Source of the DNA: Sporosarcina highlanderae
Lineage (GTDB): Bacteria > Bacillota > Bacilli > Bacillales_A > Planococcaceae
Reading direction: 5' to 3'
Assembly: GCF_030433715.1 (NCBI RefSeq)
Contig: NZ_JAROCC010000006.1
Location: 146,521 to 210,520 of the forward strand
Length of the DNA stretch: 64,000 nt
Part shown: positions 34,818 to 43,483 of the stretch, in pieces
Position numbering within the stretch: the first letter of the stretch is position 1
Layout: every line of letters starts with the position of its first letter
Position numbers and translations under genes: made by a program
The notes under the pieces: generated by a model
Databases searched by the model: none
What the model saw: only the letters and a program-made list of their open reading frames with translations
What the model was told of the DNA's origin: nothing

Positions 34818-36245
34818 TCACATATGAATCGCTTTGCCATCCACTGCCAAAGATGCTTCACCCATTATTTCTGATAGGGATGGGTGTGGGTGGATGGTTG
34901 ATGCTACTTCCCATGGTGTCGCGTCAAGGACCATTGCAAGACCTGCCTCGGAAATCAAGTCTGTTACGTGAGCTCCAATCATATGGATTCCCAATAGGTC
35001 ATTGTTATCCTTGTTGGCAATGATCTTTACAAATCCGTCTGCGTTGCCGTTGACGAGTGCTTTGCCGATTGCCGCGAATGGGAATTTGCCTACTTTTACA
35101 TTGTATCCTTGTTCCTTCGCTTGCGCTTCAGTCAAACCGACACTTGCAGCTTCGGGGTTTGAGTAGATGCAACGGGAAATGTTTGTGTAATTAATCGGCT
35201 CGGGAGAGTGACCAGCAATATGTTCTACAGCGGCTATACCTTCGTGTGAAGCTACATGCGCCAATTGAAGGCCACCGATTGCGTCACCAATTGCATAGAT
35301 GTGGCTTTCTTTCGTTTGGAATGTCGATTTAGTCTGTATGTAGCCTTTATCTAACTGGATTTCAGTGTTTTCGATGCCTATTCCTTCCGTATTGGCTTGT
35401 CGGCCAACGGAGACAAGCATTTTTTCAGCAGTAAATTCCTTCGATTCACCAGCTACTTCAGCGGAAATGGTAACTGCATCTGCCGATTTTGAAAAGGTTT
35501 CAGGCAATACTTTTGCCCCTGTGATAAAAGTGACTCCTCGTTTCGAAAGGAGTTTTTTCATTTCCTTTGAAATATCTTCGTCTTCGGTCGGTATGATTCT
35601 GTCAGCATATTCGATTACTGTAACTTCGACTCCAAAATCATTTAACATGGAAGCCCATTCGATTCCGATGACTCCTCCTCCGACGATTAACATCGACTTC
35701 GGTAATTCGGTCATTTTAAGTGCACCATCAGAGGAAAGAACTTGGCTTTCATCAAGCTCAAGTCCTGGTAAAGTTCGGGGTCTCGAGCCAGTAGCTAAAA
35801 TAAGATTTTTCAAGATGAGCATTTCATTCTCATCACCGTTATTCATTTCAACTGAAATGGTGCCAGGCATCGGCGAGAAGATAGATGGGCCTAACATTCT
35901 TCCGAAGCCCTCATAAACGTCAATCTTGCCTTTTTTCATTAAAGCTGTAACGCCTTTATGAAGCTGTTGGACGATTTCTTCCTTCCTTGCTTGTACACGA
36001 GCGAAGTTAAGAGTGGCACCTGATGTCTCGACACCGAAATATTCGGCATCATTTTTAGCCATTTTGTATACTTCTGCGCTTTTCAGCAACGCTTTGCTTG
36101 GTATGCAGCCCTTATGTAAGCAAGTACCACCTAACAGTTCCTTTTCAACCAAAGCTGTTTTAAGTCCTAATTGTGCAGCGCGGATAGCTGCAACATACCC
36201 ACCTGTTCCTCCGCCTAAAATAACCACGTCATATTCTCGTGCCAA
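34818..36245 (-). CDS. lpdV: dihydrolipoyl dehydrogenase E3 of the Bkd complex
   Basis: A 475-residue flavin disulfide reductase that reoxidises the lipoyl arm of BkdB. It shows the FAD motif VILGGGTGGYVAAIRAAQLG, the redox pair GGTCLHKGCIPSKALL (Cys near residues 42 and 47), the NAD motif LIVGGGVIGIEWASML and the C-terminal HPHPSLSEIMGEA with the catalytic His-Glu. It is embedded in the bkd operon, so it is assigned to this complex rather than to pyruvate dehydrogenase. Confidence 0.94.
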   Translation of the reverse strand: MAREYDVVILGGGTGGYVAAIRAAQLGLKTALVEKELLGGTCLHKGCIPSKALLKSAEVYKMAKNDAEYFGVETSGATLNFARVQARKEEIVQQLHKGVTALMKKGKIDVYEGFGRMLGPSIFSPMPGTISVEMNNGDENEMLILKNLILATGSRPRTLPGLELDESQVLSSDGALKMTELPKSMLIVGGGVIGIEWASMLNDFGVEVTVIEYADRIIPTEDEDISKEMKKLLSKRGVTFITGAKVLPETFSKSADAVTISAEVAGESKEFTAEKMLVSVGRQANTEGIGIENTEIQLDKGYIQTKSTFQTKESHIYAIGDAIGGLQLAHVASHEGIAAVEHIAGHSPEPINYTNISRCIYSNPEAASVGLTEAQAKEQGYNVKVGKFPFAAIGKALVNGNADGFVKIIANKDNNDLLGIHMIGAHVTDLISEAGLAMVLDATPWEVASTIHPHPSLSEIMGEASLAVDGKAIHM

Positions 36246-36272
36246 TTGTTATGGCCTCCTCTTCGCTATCCA

Positions 36273-37355
36273 TCACGCCGGATAGGTTTTTGCTTTCTCC
36301 TCGCCGTTCAAGATGCGTAAAGCACCTTCTGCAAGTGCTTGCAATTCATCTTCTCCGGGATAGACGACCACTTCTGATATCCAATTTACCCGGGACTTTA
36401 TCATTTCGACATATTGCTTCCCGTAAGCAAGCCCTCCGGTAAGAATGATGGCATCCACTTTCCCTTCAAGGACTGCTGCTGCACTTCCTATTTCTTTTGC
36501 GACTTGGTATGCCATCGCTTCATAGACAAGAGCTGCTTCACCGTCACCGGCTTCAATCCGTTTTTCCACAGTGACAGCATCATTTGTTCCAAGGTACCCA
36601 ACGAGTCCGCCTTTGCCGACTAATTTTGACATGATTTCGGTTCGGAAATAGGTACCCGAATAGCATAAATCGACCAATTCTCCCGTTGGTACGGTTCCGG
36701 CACGTTCCGGACTGAATGGCCCGTCCCCGTGCAGGCCGTTATTAACATCGATAACCTTTCCAAAACAATGCGCTCCAACTGTTATACCGCCACCCATATG
36801 AGTGACAATTAGACGCAATTCTTCATAGCGCTTGCCAATTTCTTTGGCAAATCGTCTCGCAACCGCTTTTTGATTTAGCGCATGAAAAATGGATTTTCGG
36901 CTGATTAAAGAAAATCCTGAAATTCGAGCAAGTGGATGCATTTCGTCAACAACGACAGGATCTACGATATACGCGGGAATTTCTACGTAATCCGCGATTT
37001 TCTTAGCAATTATGCCGCCAAGATTGGACGCATGCTGTCCAGAATAACCCTTTTTCAAGTCTTCAATCATTTGGTCATTCACAATGTAAGTTCCGCCTGC
37101 AATCGGCCGGAGAAGTCCTCCCCGACCACATACGGCTTGCAGCCCATTTAAAGCCACTCCCCCACTTTCCAGCGATGCGATAATGGCATCTTTCCTGAAA
37201 GCATATTGATCAATGACTGAAGGATATTGTGCAAGTTCCTCCGCTGAATGTCTTAATGTGTCTTCAAATACAAGTTGCTCATTATCATACACACCGATTT
37301 TCGTAGATGTTGAACCGGGATTAATAATTAGGATCCTAAATATCTCATTCTGCAC
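36273..37355 (-). CDS. buk: butyrate (branched-chain acyl) kinase
   Basis: A 360-residue acetate/butyrate kinase-fold enzyme producing ATP from butyryl- or branched acyl-phosphate. It has [14 protein letters not shown] near the start, the phosphate-binding [14 protein letters not shown], and [16 protein letters not shown] at 37355 is favoured because AGGAGGG is 6 nt upstream; an ATG at 37361 directly abuts that site. It acts with Ptb, so acyl-CoAs from Bkd can yield ATP and branched acids. Confidence 0.93.
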   Translation of the reverse strand: MQNEIFRILIINPGSTSTKIGVYDNEQLVFEDTLRHSAEELAQYPSVIDQYAFRKDAIIASLESGGVALNGLQAVCGRGGLLRPIAGGTYIVNDQMIEDLKKGYSGQHASNLGGIIAKKIADYVEIPAYIVDPVVVDEMHPLARISGFSLISRKSIFHALNQKAVARRFAKEIGKRYEELRLIVTHMGGGITVGAHCFGKVIDVNNGLHGDGPFSPERAGTVPTGELVDLCYSGTYFRTEIMSKLVGKGGLVGYLGTNDAVTVEKRIEAGDGEAALVYEAMAYQVAKEIGSAAAVLEGKVDAIILTGGLAYGKQYVEMIKSRVNWISEVVVYPGEDELQALAEGALRILNGEEKAKTYPA

Positions 37356-37388
37356 GAACATCCCTCCTATCTTCTGAGATGTCGTTTC

Positions 37389-38486
37389 TTAGTTCTTTCT
37401 TGAAAGAACGCTTTTTTCATTTTGCAAAAACTGGCTGCGGGACTTTGCGACTCTCGCAATTCTTTCTTCTGCAAGGCGATCGGCAGCTACGTAAGTTGGT
37501 ATGTTATCACGTTTTGAAATTGCAAAGATTTTTTCAATTGTGTCGTAAATTCCAGCAACGCGTTTCATCGCACGTTCGCGGTTATAGCCTGCAAGCTCAT
37601 CAGCAACATTGATGACACCGCCCGAGTTAATGACGTAATCAGGTGCGTAAACGATGCCCATTTCATGGATCATGTCTCCATGTTCAGGATTTTTCAGTTG
37701 GTTGTTCGCTGAACCAGCGATAACTTTCGCTTTTAATTGAGGGATTGTTTCGTCATTGATGATTGCTCCAAGTGCGCATGGTGCAAAGATATCCGCTTCT
37801 TGTGAATAGATTTCATCAATACCAACTGCAATTGCGCCAAATGCATCAACAGCACGTTGAACAGCCTCTGTGTTAATATCCGTTACGATAAGCTTAGCGC
37901 CTTCTTCATGTAGGTATTCGCAAAGTGTATAAGCAACGTTTCCGACACCTTGTACAGCAATCGTCTTGCCCTCAAGAGAGTCACTTCCGAATGCTTCTTT
38001 GGCAGCTGCTTTCATCCCTTTGTACACTCCGAAAGCTGTAACTGGTGATGGGTTTCCTGAAGAACCGAATTCCGCAGAAACGCCAGTCACATAATCTGTT
38101 TCCAGATGGATCAAATCCATATCTTCTTCAGTTGTGCCAACATCCTCGGCAGTAATATATCTACCATTTAATCCTTCAATGAAACGACCAAACGCACGGA
38201 ACATTTCATCATTTTTATCAGTTTTCGGATTTCCAATAATAACTGTTTTACCGCCACCAAGATTCAATCCAGCTGCTGCGTTTTTATAAGTCATACCTTT
38301 CGCAAGTCGTAGTGCATCTTCGATTGCCTCTTCTTCACTTGCGTAAGTCCACATTCGAGTTCCGCCCAAAGCTGGTCCAAGAGTCGTGTCATGAATTGCA
38401 ATGATTGCTTTCAGTCCAGAAGTTTTATCCTGACAGATAACAAGTTGTTCATAATCGTGAGTTTCCATATATTTAAATAGTTCCAT
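37389..38486 (-). CDS. bcd: leucine dehydrogenase
   Basis: An NAD-dependent amino-acid dehydrogenase of 365 residues that deaminates leucine, isoleucine and valine to their 2-oxo acids. It has [20 protein letters not shown], the catalytic Lys in [20 protein letters not shown] and the Rossmann motif [22 protein letters not shown] at 38486 follows AAGGAGGAAATACATC; a longer in-frame start is rejected. It provides substrate for BkdAA/AB. Confidence 0.95.
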   Translation of the reverse strand: MELFKYMETHDYEQLVICQDKTSGLKAIIAIHDTTLGPALGGTRMWTYASEEEAIEDALRLAKGMTYKNAAAGLNLGGGKTVIIGNPKTDKNDEMFRAFGRFIEGLNGRYITAEDVGTTEEDMDLIHLETDYVTGVSAEFGSSGNPSPVTAFGVYKGMKAAAKEAFGSDSLEGKTIAVQGVGNVAYTLCEYLHEEGAKLIVTDINTEAVQRAVDAFGAIAVGIDEIYSQEADIFAPCALGAIINDETIPQLKAKVIAGSANNQLKNPEHGDMIHEMGIVYAPDYVINSGGVINVADELAGYNRERAMKRVAGIYDTIEKIFAISKRDNIPTYVAADRLAEERIARVAKSRSQFLQNEKSVLSRKN

Positions 38487-38516
38487 GATGTATTTCCTCC
38501 TTGGGTTCATCCATTT

Positions 38517-39425
38517 TTAGTTTTTTGAAGTCTGTATAGCTAACGCTAATGAGTAAAGCTTCGTTTCTGCACTATCTGACCTTGAGGTTAGTACGATCGG
38601 CGCTTTGGCACCTTGTATAATTCCTCCTACTTTAGCCTTCGCAAAGTACATAAGTGATTTATACAAAATGTTTCCCGCCTCAATCGATGGGACAACAAGG
38701 ATATCAGCTTTGCCGGCTGTTTCACTTGTAATCCCCTTATGTTGGGCTGATTTGATAGACACAGCGTTATCTAAAGCAAGCGGTCCATCGACAATACAGT
38801 CTTTAATTTGCCCTCTTCGATTCATAACAACTAACGCAGCCGCATCCATCGTTGGGGTCATGGCAGGATTGATAGTCTCGATTGCTGCAAGTGGTGCAAC
38901 GATCGGGACATCAACGCCACAAGCTCTTGCTACCTCGACTGAATTACGAATGATTTGTGCTTTTTCTTCAAGTTTCGGTGTAATATTCATCCCTGCGTCC
39001 GTTACAAATAGCAAGCGATCATAGCCTTCGACTTCAAATGCCGCAACATGGGAAAGCACCTTTCCTGTTCGCAATCCATATTCAGCGTTTAAAACTGCTT
39101 TCATGACAACCGCAGTGGATAAATTACCCTTCATCAGTACTTGCGCTTCACCACTTGAAACGAAACGGACTGCTTTCTCCGCAGCTTCTTGAATAGTATC
39201 GGCATGCACGATCGATATATAAGGGTTATTCCATAATTCCGGGAACTGATCTTTAATAAGTTGCTGTAAACGCTCCTCATTATCAATGAGAAGGAAGGAG
39301 GCGATCCCTTTCATCATTGCCATTTCCACAGCTTGGAGAACTTCAATGTCGGCAGCACTTGCTACCGCCACTGTCCGTGTATCATTGGCTGCAGTTTTTT
39401 CAACTAATACATCTAACGTATCCAT
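38517..39425 (-). CDS. ptb: phosphate butyryltransferase
   Basis: A 302-residue enzyme converting butyryl- or branched acyl-CoA plus phosphate to acyl-phosphate, the partner of Buk. Typical segments are VLMKGNLSTAVVMKAVLN, LLFVTDAGMNITPKLEEK and the C-terminal GGIIQGAKAPIVLTSRSD. It begins 15 nt after bkdR with GAAGGAGGAGGGC as ribosome site, so no separate promoter fits in the gap. Confidence 0.95.
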   Translation of the reverse strand: MDTLDVLVEKTAANDTRTVAVASAADIEVLQAVEMAMMKGIASFLLIDNEERLQQLIKDQFPELWNNPYISIVHADTIQEAAEKAVRFVSSGEAQVLMKGNLSTAVVMKAVLNAEYGLRTGKVLSHVAAFEVEGYDRLLFVTDAGMNITPKLEEKAQIIRNSVEVARACGVDVPIVAPLAAIETINPAMTPTMDAAALVVMNRRGQIKDCIVDGPLALDNAVSIKSAQHKGITSETAGKADILVVPSIEAGNILYKSLMYFAKAKVGGIIQGAKAPIVLTSRSDSAETKLYSLALAIQTSKN

Positions 39426-39440
39426 TTCAGCCCTCCTCCT

Positions 39441-41198
39441 TCAGATAAGTTTGAATTTCTCTAGTTTGTAATATAAGGAGCGCAAGGAAATACCAAGCCG
39501 ATTCGCTGTCAATGATTTATTGCCATTATGCTCTTCAAGAGCTTTTTCAAGAACTGATCGTTCGTAATCATCCATAACTGAGGCGAGTGTACTCTTCTCA
39601 GGAAGGAACTCCTCACTTGTTTTGAACTCATTCGTAAAGAGGGACCTTCTTGTATCATCTTCTCGGATAATAGTCGAGCCTGGCTCTATGTAAATCATCG
39701 CACGACTCAACACATTTTCAAGTTCACGAACGTTTCCGGGCCATTCATATTGCCGTAGTCGATTCATCGCTTCATCTGATATCTTCTCGACATTCATCCC
39801 GAATTCTTGATTTAATTTCCTCAATAATTGAAGTGCGATTTCAGGAATGTCAGCCTTCCTCGTTCTCAACGAAGGGATTTGAATGGTAAACCGATTTAAT
39901 GCGTAGTACAAATCAATATTGAAGGATCCTTCATGAATTGCTTTTTCCAAGTTTTTAGAAGTTGCTGCAATGATTCGAACGGATTTCAAATCATCTTGTT
40001 CATTCATTTGGATTGATCTTTGTTTCAAGTGACCCAATAACCTTAATTGTACAATATGTGGCAGATCAGTAATTTCATCAAGGAAAATACTGCCTTCAGC
40101 CGCTTCTTCAAATAAACCTTGTTTAACAGGTTTGCCGCTGTTCTGCTTCCCACCTTCCCCAAATAACTCCATTTCGATGATGGAAGGGTCAATCGCACTA
40201 CAATTTACGCGGATGAATTTATGGATTTTCCTGCTACTTTCACTATGGATGGCATTCGCAAACAACTCTTTACCCGATCCGGGCTCACCTCGTAATAAAA
40301 CCGGAATATCAGATCGAGCTGCAATTTTCGCCTGATCAATCGCTAAACGAATATCCGGAGAGTTTCCGTGGATATCAGCAAATGTAAATGTCGACTCCAA
40401 TTTTCGGATGATTTGCTTAGCCACATCAAGTTCTTTCATAAGATTCCGCATTTCTGTAATGTCATGTATGACACCAACACTGCCTTTCATCTGCTTATTG
40501 ACAATAATAGGCGCAACATTAACAATTACATCCCTGTTATCTTCACCTATTCGCATATTGACTCCACGAATCGGCTTTTGCGTCTGTAAGACTTTCATAT
40601 GGATGCTTTCACCTTCGTTAATATCGACAGTAGCAGGTTTTCCAATCACTTCGTCTTCGGACAAGCCTGTAATCCTTGTATATGCCCGATTGACGAGAAC
40701 GCCATTCCCCTTTTCATCTACTACCGAAATTGCGTCATCACTCGACTGAATAATCGCTTCAAGCATGGTCTTTATTGATTTCAAGTCTGTAATTTCCTCA
40801 GCCAATTTGACCACTTCGGATACATCTTTGAACACCGCAAACGCGCCAAACGTTTCCCCGGTGGCTGAAATAAGTGGGTAACGTGAGCTAATGATTGCCA
40901 GGCCATTCGGGAGAACCAATTCGTCATTCAGTTCTGCTTTTCCAGAATTAAGTACTCTAATTAATTTACTTTCGGGAATTATGTTGAAAATCGATTTGCC
41001 AATTGCGTTGAAATCAGAAACTTCTAACATTCTGCAAGCGCTTTCATTTATGAAATCAATAATTCCCTCGCAATCGATTCCAATCATACCTTCATCAATT
41101 GAATTGAATATCAAACGTTGCCTATCCATCTCTGTTTGAAACCTACGAAAAAATTGATCATTAGCTTTCATTAGGTCGATTAAAAGAACATTTTGCAA
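39441..41198 (-). CDS. bkdR: sigma-54-dependent activator BkdR
   Basis: A 585-residue enhancer-binding protein controlling branched-chain catabolism with SigL. Two PAS domains (about residues 30-130 and 150-260) are followed by the AAA+ domain with Walker A LLRGEPGSGKELFANAIH. The sigma-54-contacting GAFTGA loop is replaced: the expected position reads GGKQNSGKPVKQGLFEEA. A C-terminal Fis-type helix-turn-helix (NKSLTANRLGISLRSLYYKL) ends the protein. TTG at 41198 is chosen from AAAAGGAG 11 nt upstream; an ATG at 41171 is possible. Confidence 0.92.
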   Translation of the reverse strand: MQNVLLIDLMKANDQFFRRFQTEMDRQRLIFNSIDEGMIGIDCEGIIDFINESACRMLEVSDFNAIGKSIFNIIPESKLIRVLNSGKAELNDELVLPNGLAIISSRYPLISATGETFGAFAVFKDVSEVVKLAEEITDLKSIKTMLEAIIQSSDDAISVVDEKGNGVLVNRAYTRITGLSEDEVIGKPATVDINEGESIHMKVLQTQKPIRGVNMRIGEDNRDVIVNVAPIIVNKQMKGSVGVIHDITEMRNLMKELDVAKQIIRKLESTFTFADIHGNSPDIRLAIDQAKIAARSDIPVLLRGEPGSGKELFANAIHSESSRKIHKFIRVNCSAIDPSIIEMELFGEGGKQNSGKPVKQGLFEEAAEGSIFLDEITDLPHIVQLRLLGHLKQRSIQMNEQDDLKSVRIIAATSKNLEKAIHEGSFNIDLYYALNRFTIQIPSLRTRKADIPEIALQLLRKLNQEFGMNVEKISDEAMNRLRQYEWPGNVRELENVLSRAMIYIEPGSTIIREDDTRRSLFTNEFKTSEEFLPEKSTLASVMDDYERSVLEKALEEHNGNKSLTANRLGISLRSLYYKLEKFKLI

Positions 41199-41249
41199 GG
41201 ATATTCATTCTCCTTTTAACACCATGCAATCTTTTGCAAATCTATTTTC

Positions 41250-41278
41250 ATCATACACGATTGCACTGTTCTTGACAA
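41250..41278 (-). promoter_or_regulatory. SigA-type promoter for bkdR
   Basis: On the minus strand, TTGTCA (41273-41278) and TATGAT (41250-41255) are 17 bp apart, about 50 nt before the bkdR start. No convincing -24/-12 element is seen here. Confidence 0.75.
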
Positions 41279-41324
41279 TATTTGTTGAGCGGGTAAAATA
41301 AAAATTGTTAAGGAGATTGATAAT

Positions 41325-41555
41325 ATGGCGCGTATGGCGGCTTTCGTCGTTCTTTTAATACCTATTTTAATAACAGCCGGCGGCATTAAGTTAATGCGGG
41401 ATTCACTGTTTGGCATTCTTTTTAGTCCATTTCCATTCATTTGGCTACAATTTGTCATCGGCTTACTCATGTTCGGTGCCGGTCTTGCATTTTTTGCAGG
41501 TTTTCTTTTACGCCGGGATAGGCGAAAAGGACGGGTACAAGAAAGATTCAAATAA
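41325..41555 (+). CDS. yqzF: DUF2627 membrane protein (YqzF)
   Basis: A 76-residue protein with two membrane helices (MAAFVVLLIPILITAGGIKL and FVIGLLMFGAGLAFFAGFLL) and a basic tail RRDRRKGR. Length and position next to bkdR match B. subtilis YqzF. Function is unknown. ATG at 41325 follows AAGGAGATTGATA. Confidence 0.9.
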   Translation: MARMAAFVVLLIPILITAGGIKLMRDSLFGILFSPFPFIWLQFVIGLLMFGAGLAFFAGFLLRRDRRKGRVQERFK

Positions 41556-41556
41556 C

Positions 41557-41596
41557 AAAAAAAGGACATCGGCATTAATCACCGATGTCCTTTTTT
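41557..41596. terminator. bidirectional terminator between yqzF and the GDPD gene
   Basis: A 15-bp stem AAAAAAAGGACATCGG / CCGATGTCCTTTTTT, symmetrical, with T-runs on both strands. Confidence 0.92.
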
Positions 41597-41601
41597 CATT
41601 T

Positions 41602-42324
41602 TTATGTGAACCTACCTGGGTAATCAGTGATCCAGCCGATTATCGACGGAGAAGGATTGAGTACGCTATCTTCCTTTCCCGTCACTCCGTAAACCCTTAA
41701 TATCTTCCCGCTATTTTTCAACTTACTCAAATACGGTTCTTGCATGAGACTTTTCGATAAATGAAATCCATCCGCGAATTTATATTTCCCTAAATCATCC
41801 CAGTCCGTCGTTTTCTTTTTCACAAGAAACGCAATTTCAAGAGAAGGTTCCATCATCTTTACTTGTTCAAGTATTCCTGCATCAAATGACGAAATGTGCA
41901 CTTGATCCAAAAGAAGAGCCATATCAAGGATGTCTCGGAGGTATTCAGGTCTTTCCGACACTGTTTCTTTCAATTCGATATTCAATGCAAGATGATTTAT
42001 GGCGCAAAACGAAACGACTTCGCTCAATGTTGGGATTTGATGTCCATTGAATTTCCTAAAAAACTTCCGGCCAACTTTAACTTCCTTTAATTCACTAAGA
42101 GTCAAGGTAGAAACAGGATTCCGAATTCCAGCAACTCTGTTCAAATCCTTATCATGTATAATTACCGGTACACCATCAGCTGTAAGCTGTACATCCAACT
42201 CAATACCGTCTGCTCCTTGCCTCAATGCTTCCTTGAATGCACTCATCGTATTTTCAAAACAAACGCCTGATGCACCTCTATGTGCAAATACAAGTGGCCT
42301 ATAATTTGGGGATTCAATTGCCAA
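41602..42324 (-). CDS. glycerophosphodiester phosphodiesterase
   Basis: Hydrolyses glycerophosphodiesters to glycerol-3-phosphate. The product has the GDPD motifs LVFAHRGASGVCFENTMSAF (catalytic His), GADGIELDVQLTADGVPVI and HDKDLNRV, and the later NIELKETV. No signal peptide is visible, so it is probably cytoplasmic (YqiK-like position). TTG at 42324 has AAAGGTG 8 nt upstream and gives 240 residues; upstream ATGs at 42357 or 42342 lack a ribosome site. Confidence 0.87.
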   Translation of the reverse strand: MAIESPNYRPLVFAHRGASGVCFENTMSAFKEALRQGADGIELDVQLTADGVPVIIHDKDLNRVAGIRNPVSTLTLSELKEVKVGRKFFRKFNGHQIPTLSEVVSFCAINHLALNIELKETVSERPEYLRDILDMALLLDQVHISSFDAGILEQVKMMEPSLEIAFLVKKKTTDWDDLGKYKFADGFHLSKSLMQEPYLSKLKNSGKILRVYGVTGKEDSVLNPSPSIIGWITDYPGRFT

Positions 42325-42404
42325 TTTCAAAACACCTTTCATTTTTTTACTCAACATGACCGAATCGAATAGTCTGGGATTATTGAGAGGCTATTTGTAG
42401 AAAA

Positions 42405-42428
42405 GGACACAGGCAATGGCCTGTGTCC
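42405..42428 (-). terminator. terminator after spo0A
   Basis: Perfect 10-bp stem GGACACAGGC / GCCTGTGTCC with a 4-nt loop; TTTTCT follows on the minus strand. Confidence 0.85.
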
Positions 42429-42449
42429 GATTAAGAAATTAGTATAAGT

Positions 42450-43244
42450 TCAAACAGCTACATTTTCAAGCCTGATTTTATCTGCAATCATTGCGATAAA
42501 CTCACTATTTGTCGGTTTACTTTTTAAATGATGCACTGTGTAGCCAAATATTTTGGAAATTGTATCGTAATTACCTCTGTTCCATGCAACTTCGATTGCA
42601 TGTCGAATTGCTCTTTCCACTCGTGAAGGGGTTGTTTTATATCTTTCTGCAATATCCGGATAAAGAACTTTTGTCACTGAACCAAGCAAATCATTGTCTG
42701 TGTAGACCATTTGAATCGCTTCCCTTAAAAAAGCGTATCCCTTAATATGTGCGGGAACGCCGATTTCTTTGATGATGGCGGTTATGGTAGTATCGAGCGC
42801 ACGCTGTGTCATACCGGTCTCTTCCACTTCTTGTTTCGGTGCCTGGATATTTGGCCGAACTTGTTTCTGGGTACCAGCGACTTGGTGTATTTGCGTGATT
42901 AACCGATCGAATTCGAATGGCTTCAACATGAAGTAAGATGCACCAAGGCTACCTGCTTGCGCCATTACATCCTCTTGACCAAAGGCTGTCAGCATTATTA
43001 TATGCATATCCGACACTTCTGGATTTGCCTTTATCGTTTCCAGAACCGCAATTCCATCCAAATGCGGCATAATTATATCAAGAAGCAACAAATCCGGTTT
43101 GTTTTCTTCAAGCATGGATAGACAAACTTTGCCGTTATGAGCAGACCAAATCACTTCAAGGTCCGGATGTTGCCTAAAATAAGCAGTCATCGTTTTAACA
43201 AGTTCCTTATTATCATCCGCAATTGCAATCTTCACTTTCATCAT
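42450..43244 (-). CDS. spo0A: stage 0 sporulation response regulator
   Basis: The master regulator of sporulation entry, 264 residues. The receiver domain has the acidic pocket IAIADDN, the phosphoacceptor Asp56 in [13 protein letters not shown] and the conserved Lys in MLKPFEFDR. The C-terminal DNA-binding domain has the hallmark helix [20 protein letters not shown] and ends [21 protein letters not shown] at 43244 has AGGGGG 9 nt upstream. It follows spoIVB, as in B. subtilis. SigH- and SigA-type promoters with a 0A box lie upstream. Confidence 0.97.
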   Translation of the reverse strand: MMKVKIAIADDNKELVKTMTAYFRQHPDLEVIWSAHNGKVCLSMLEENKPDLLLLDIIMPHLDGIAVLETIKANPEVSDMHIIMLTAFGQEDVMAQAGSLGASYFMLKPFEFDRLITQIHQVAGTQKQVRPNIQAPKQEVEETGMTQRALDTTITAIIKEIGVPAHIKGYAFLREAIQMVYTDNDLLGSVTKVLYPDIAERYKTTPSRVERAIRHAIEVAWNRGNYDTISKIFGYTVHHLKSKPTNSEFIAMIADKIRLENVAV

Positions 43245-43315
43245 CCCATAATTCCCCCTACTTATTTTTTCCATGCCTATCCCTTTGATACATTTTTCGC
43301 ATGATAGCAAACTGA

Positions 43316-43345
43316 TGTATAGTAAAAATTCGACACAGGATTCAA
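43316..43345 (-). promoter_or_regulatory. SigA-type promoter for spo0A
   Basis: TTGAAT (43340-43345) and TATACA (43316-43321) on the minus strand with an 18-bp spacer. It overlaps the SigH promoter, resembling the dual vegetative/sporulation promoters of B. subtilis spo0A. Confidence 0.5.
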
Positions 43346-43354
43346 CTTTCCTTT
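43328..43354 (-). promoter_or_regulatory. SigH-type promoter with 0A box for spo0A
   Basis: AAAGGAAAG (43346-43354) and GTCGAAT (43328-43334) are 11 bp apart, fitting the SigH consensus RNAGGAWWW-N11-12-RNNGAAT except one base. The -10 overlaps TGTCGAA, a perfect 0A-box core, suggesting autoregulation. A near-match CGTCGAA lies further upstream at about 43399. Confidence 0.7.
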
Positions 43355-43443
43355 AATTAATTCAAAAATGCGTCTATTGAATTACAGTTTCCCCAAAATT
43401 CGACGAAATCCGATGCCGCCTGAAGCCGGATTTAAACGCAAAA

Positions 43444-43474
43444 AAAAGGCCAATCCATAAAGGATTGACCTTTT
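43444..43474 (-). terminator. terminator after spoIVB
   Basis: Stem AAAAGGCCAATCC with GGATTGACCTTTT (one mismatch); on the minus strand TTTTTTTT follows. Confidence 0.88.
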
Positions 43475-43483
43475 ACATTGGAA

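Noticed and set aside
39480..39500. Minus-strand TTGGTATTTCCTTGCG as sigma-54 promoter for ptb
   Set aside because: GG and GC are separated by 9 instead of the strict 10 bases, and the bases encode the conserved BkdR C-terminal helix.
41225..41246. TTTGCAAAAGATTGCAT upstream of bkdR as a -24/-12 element
   Set aside because: The GG of the -24 element is missing at the required distance; it is a simple direct repeat.
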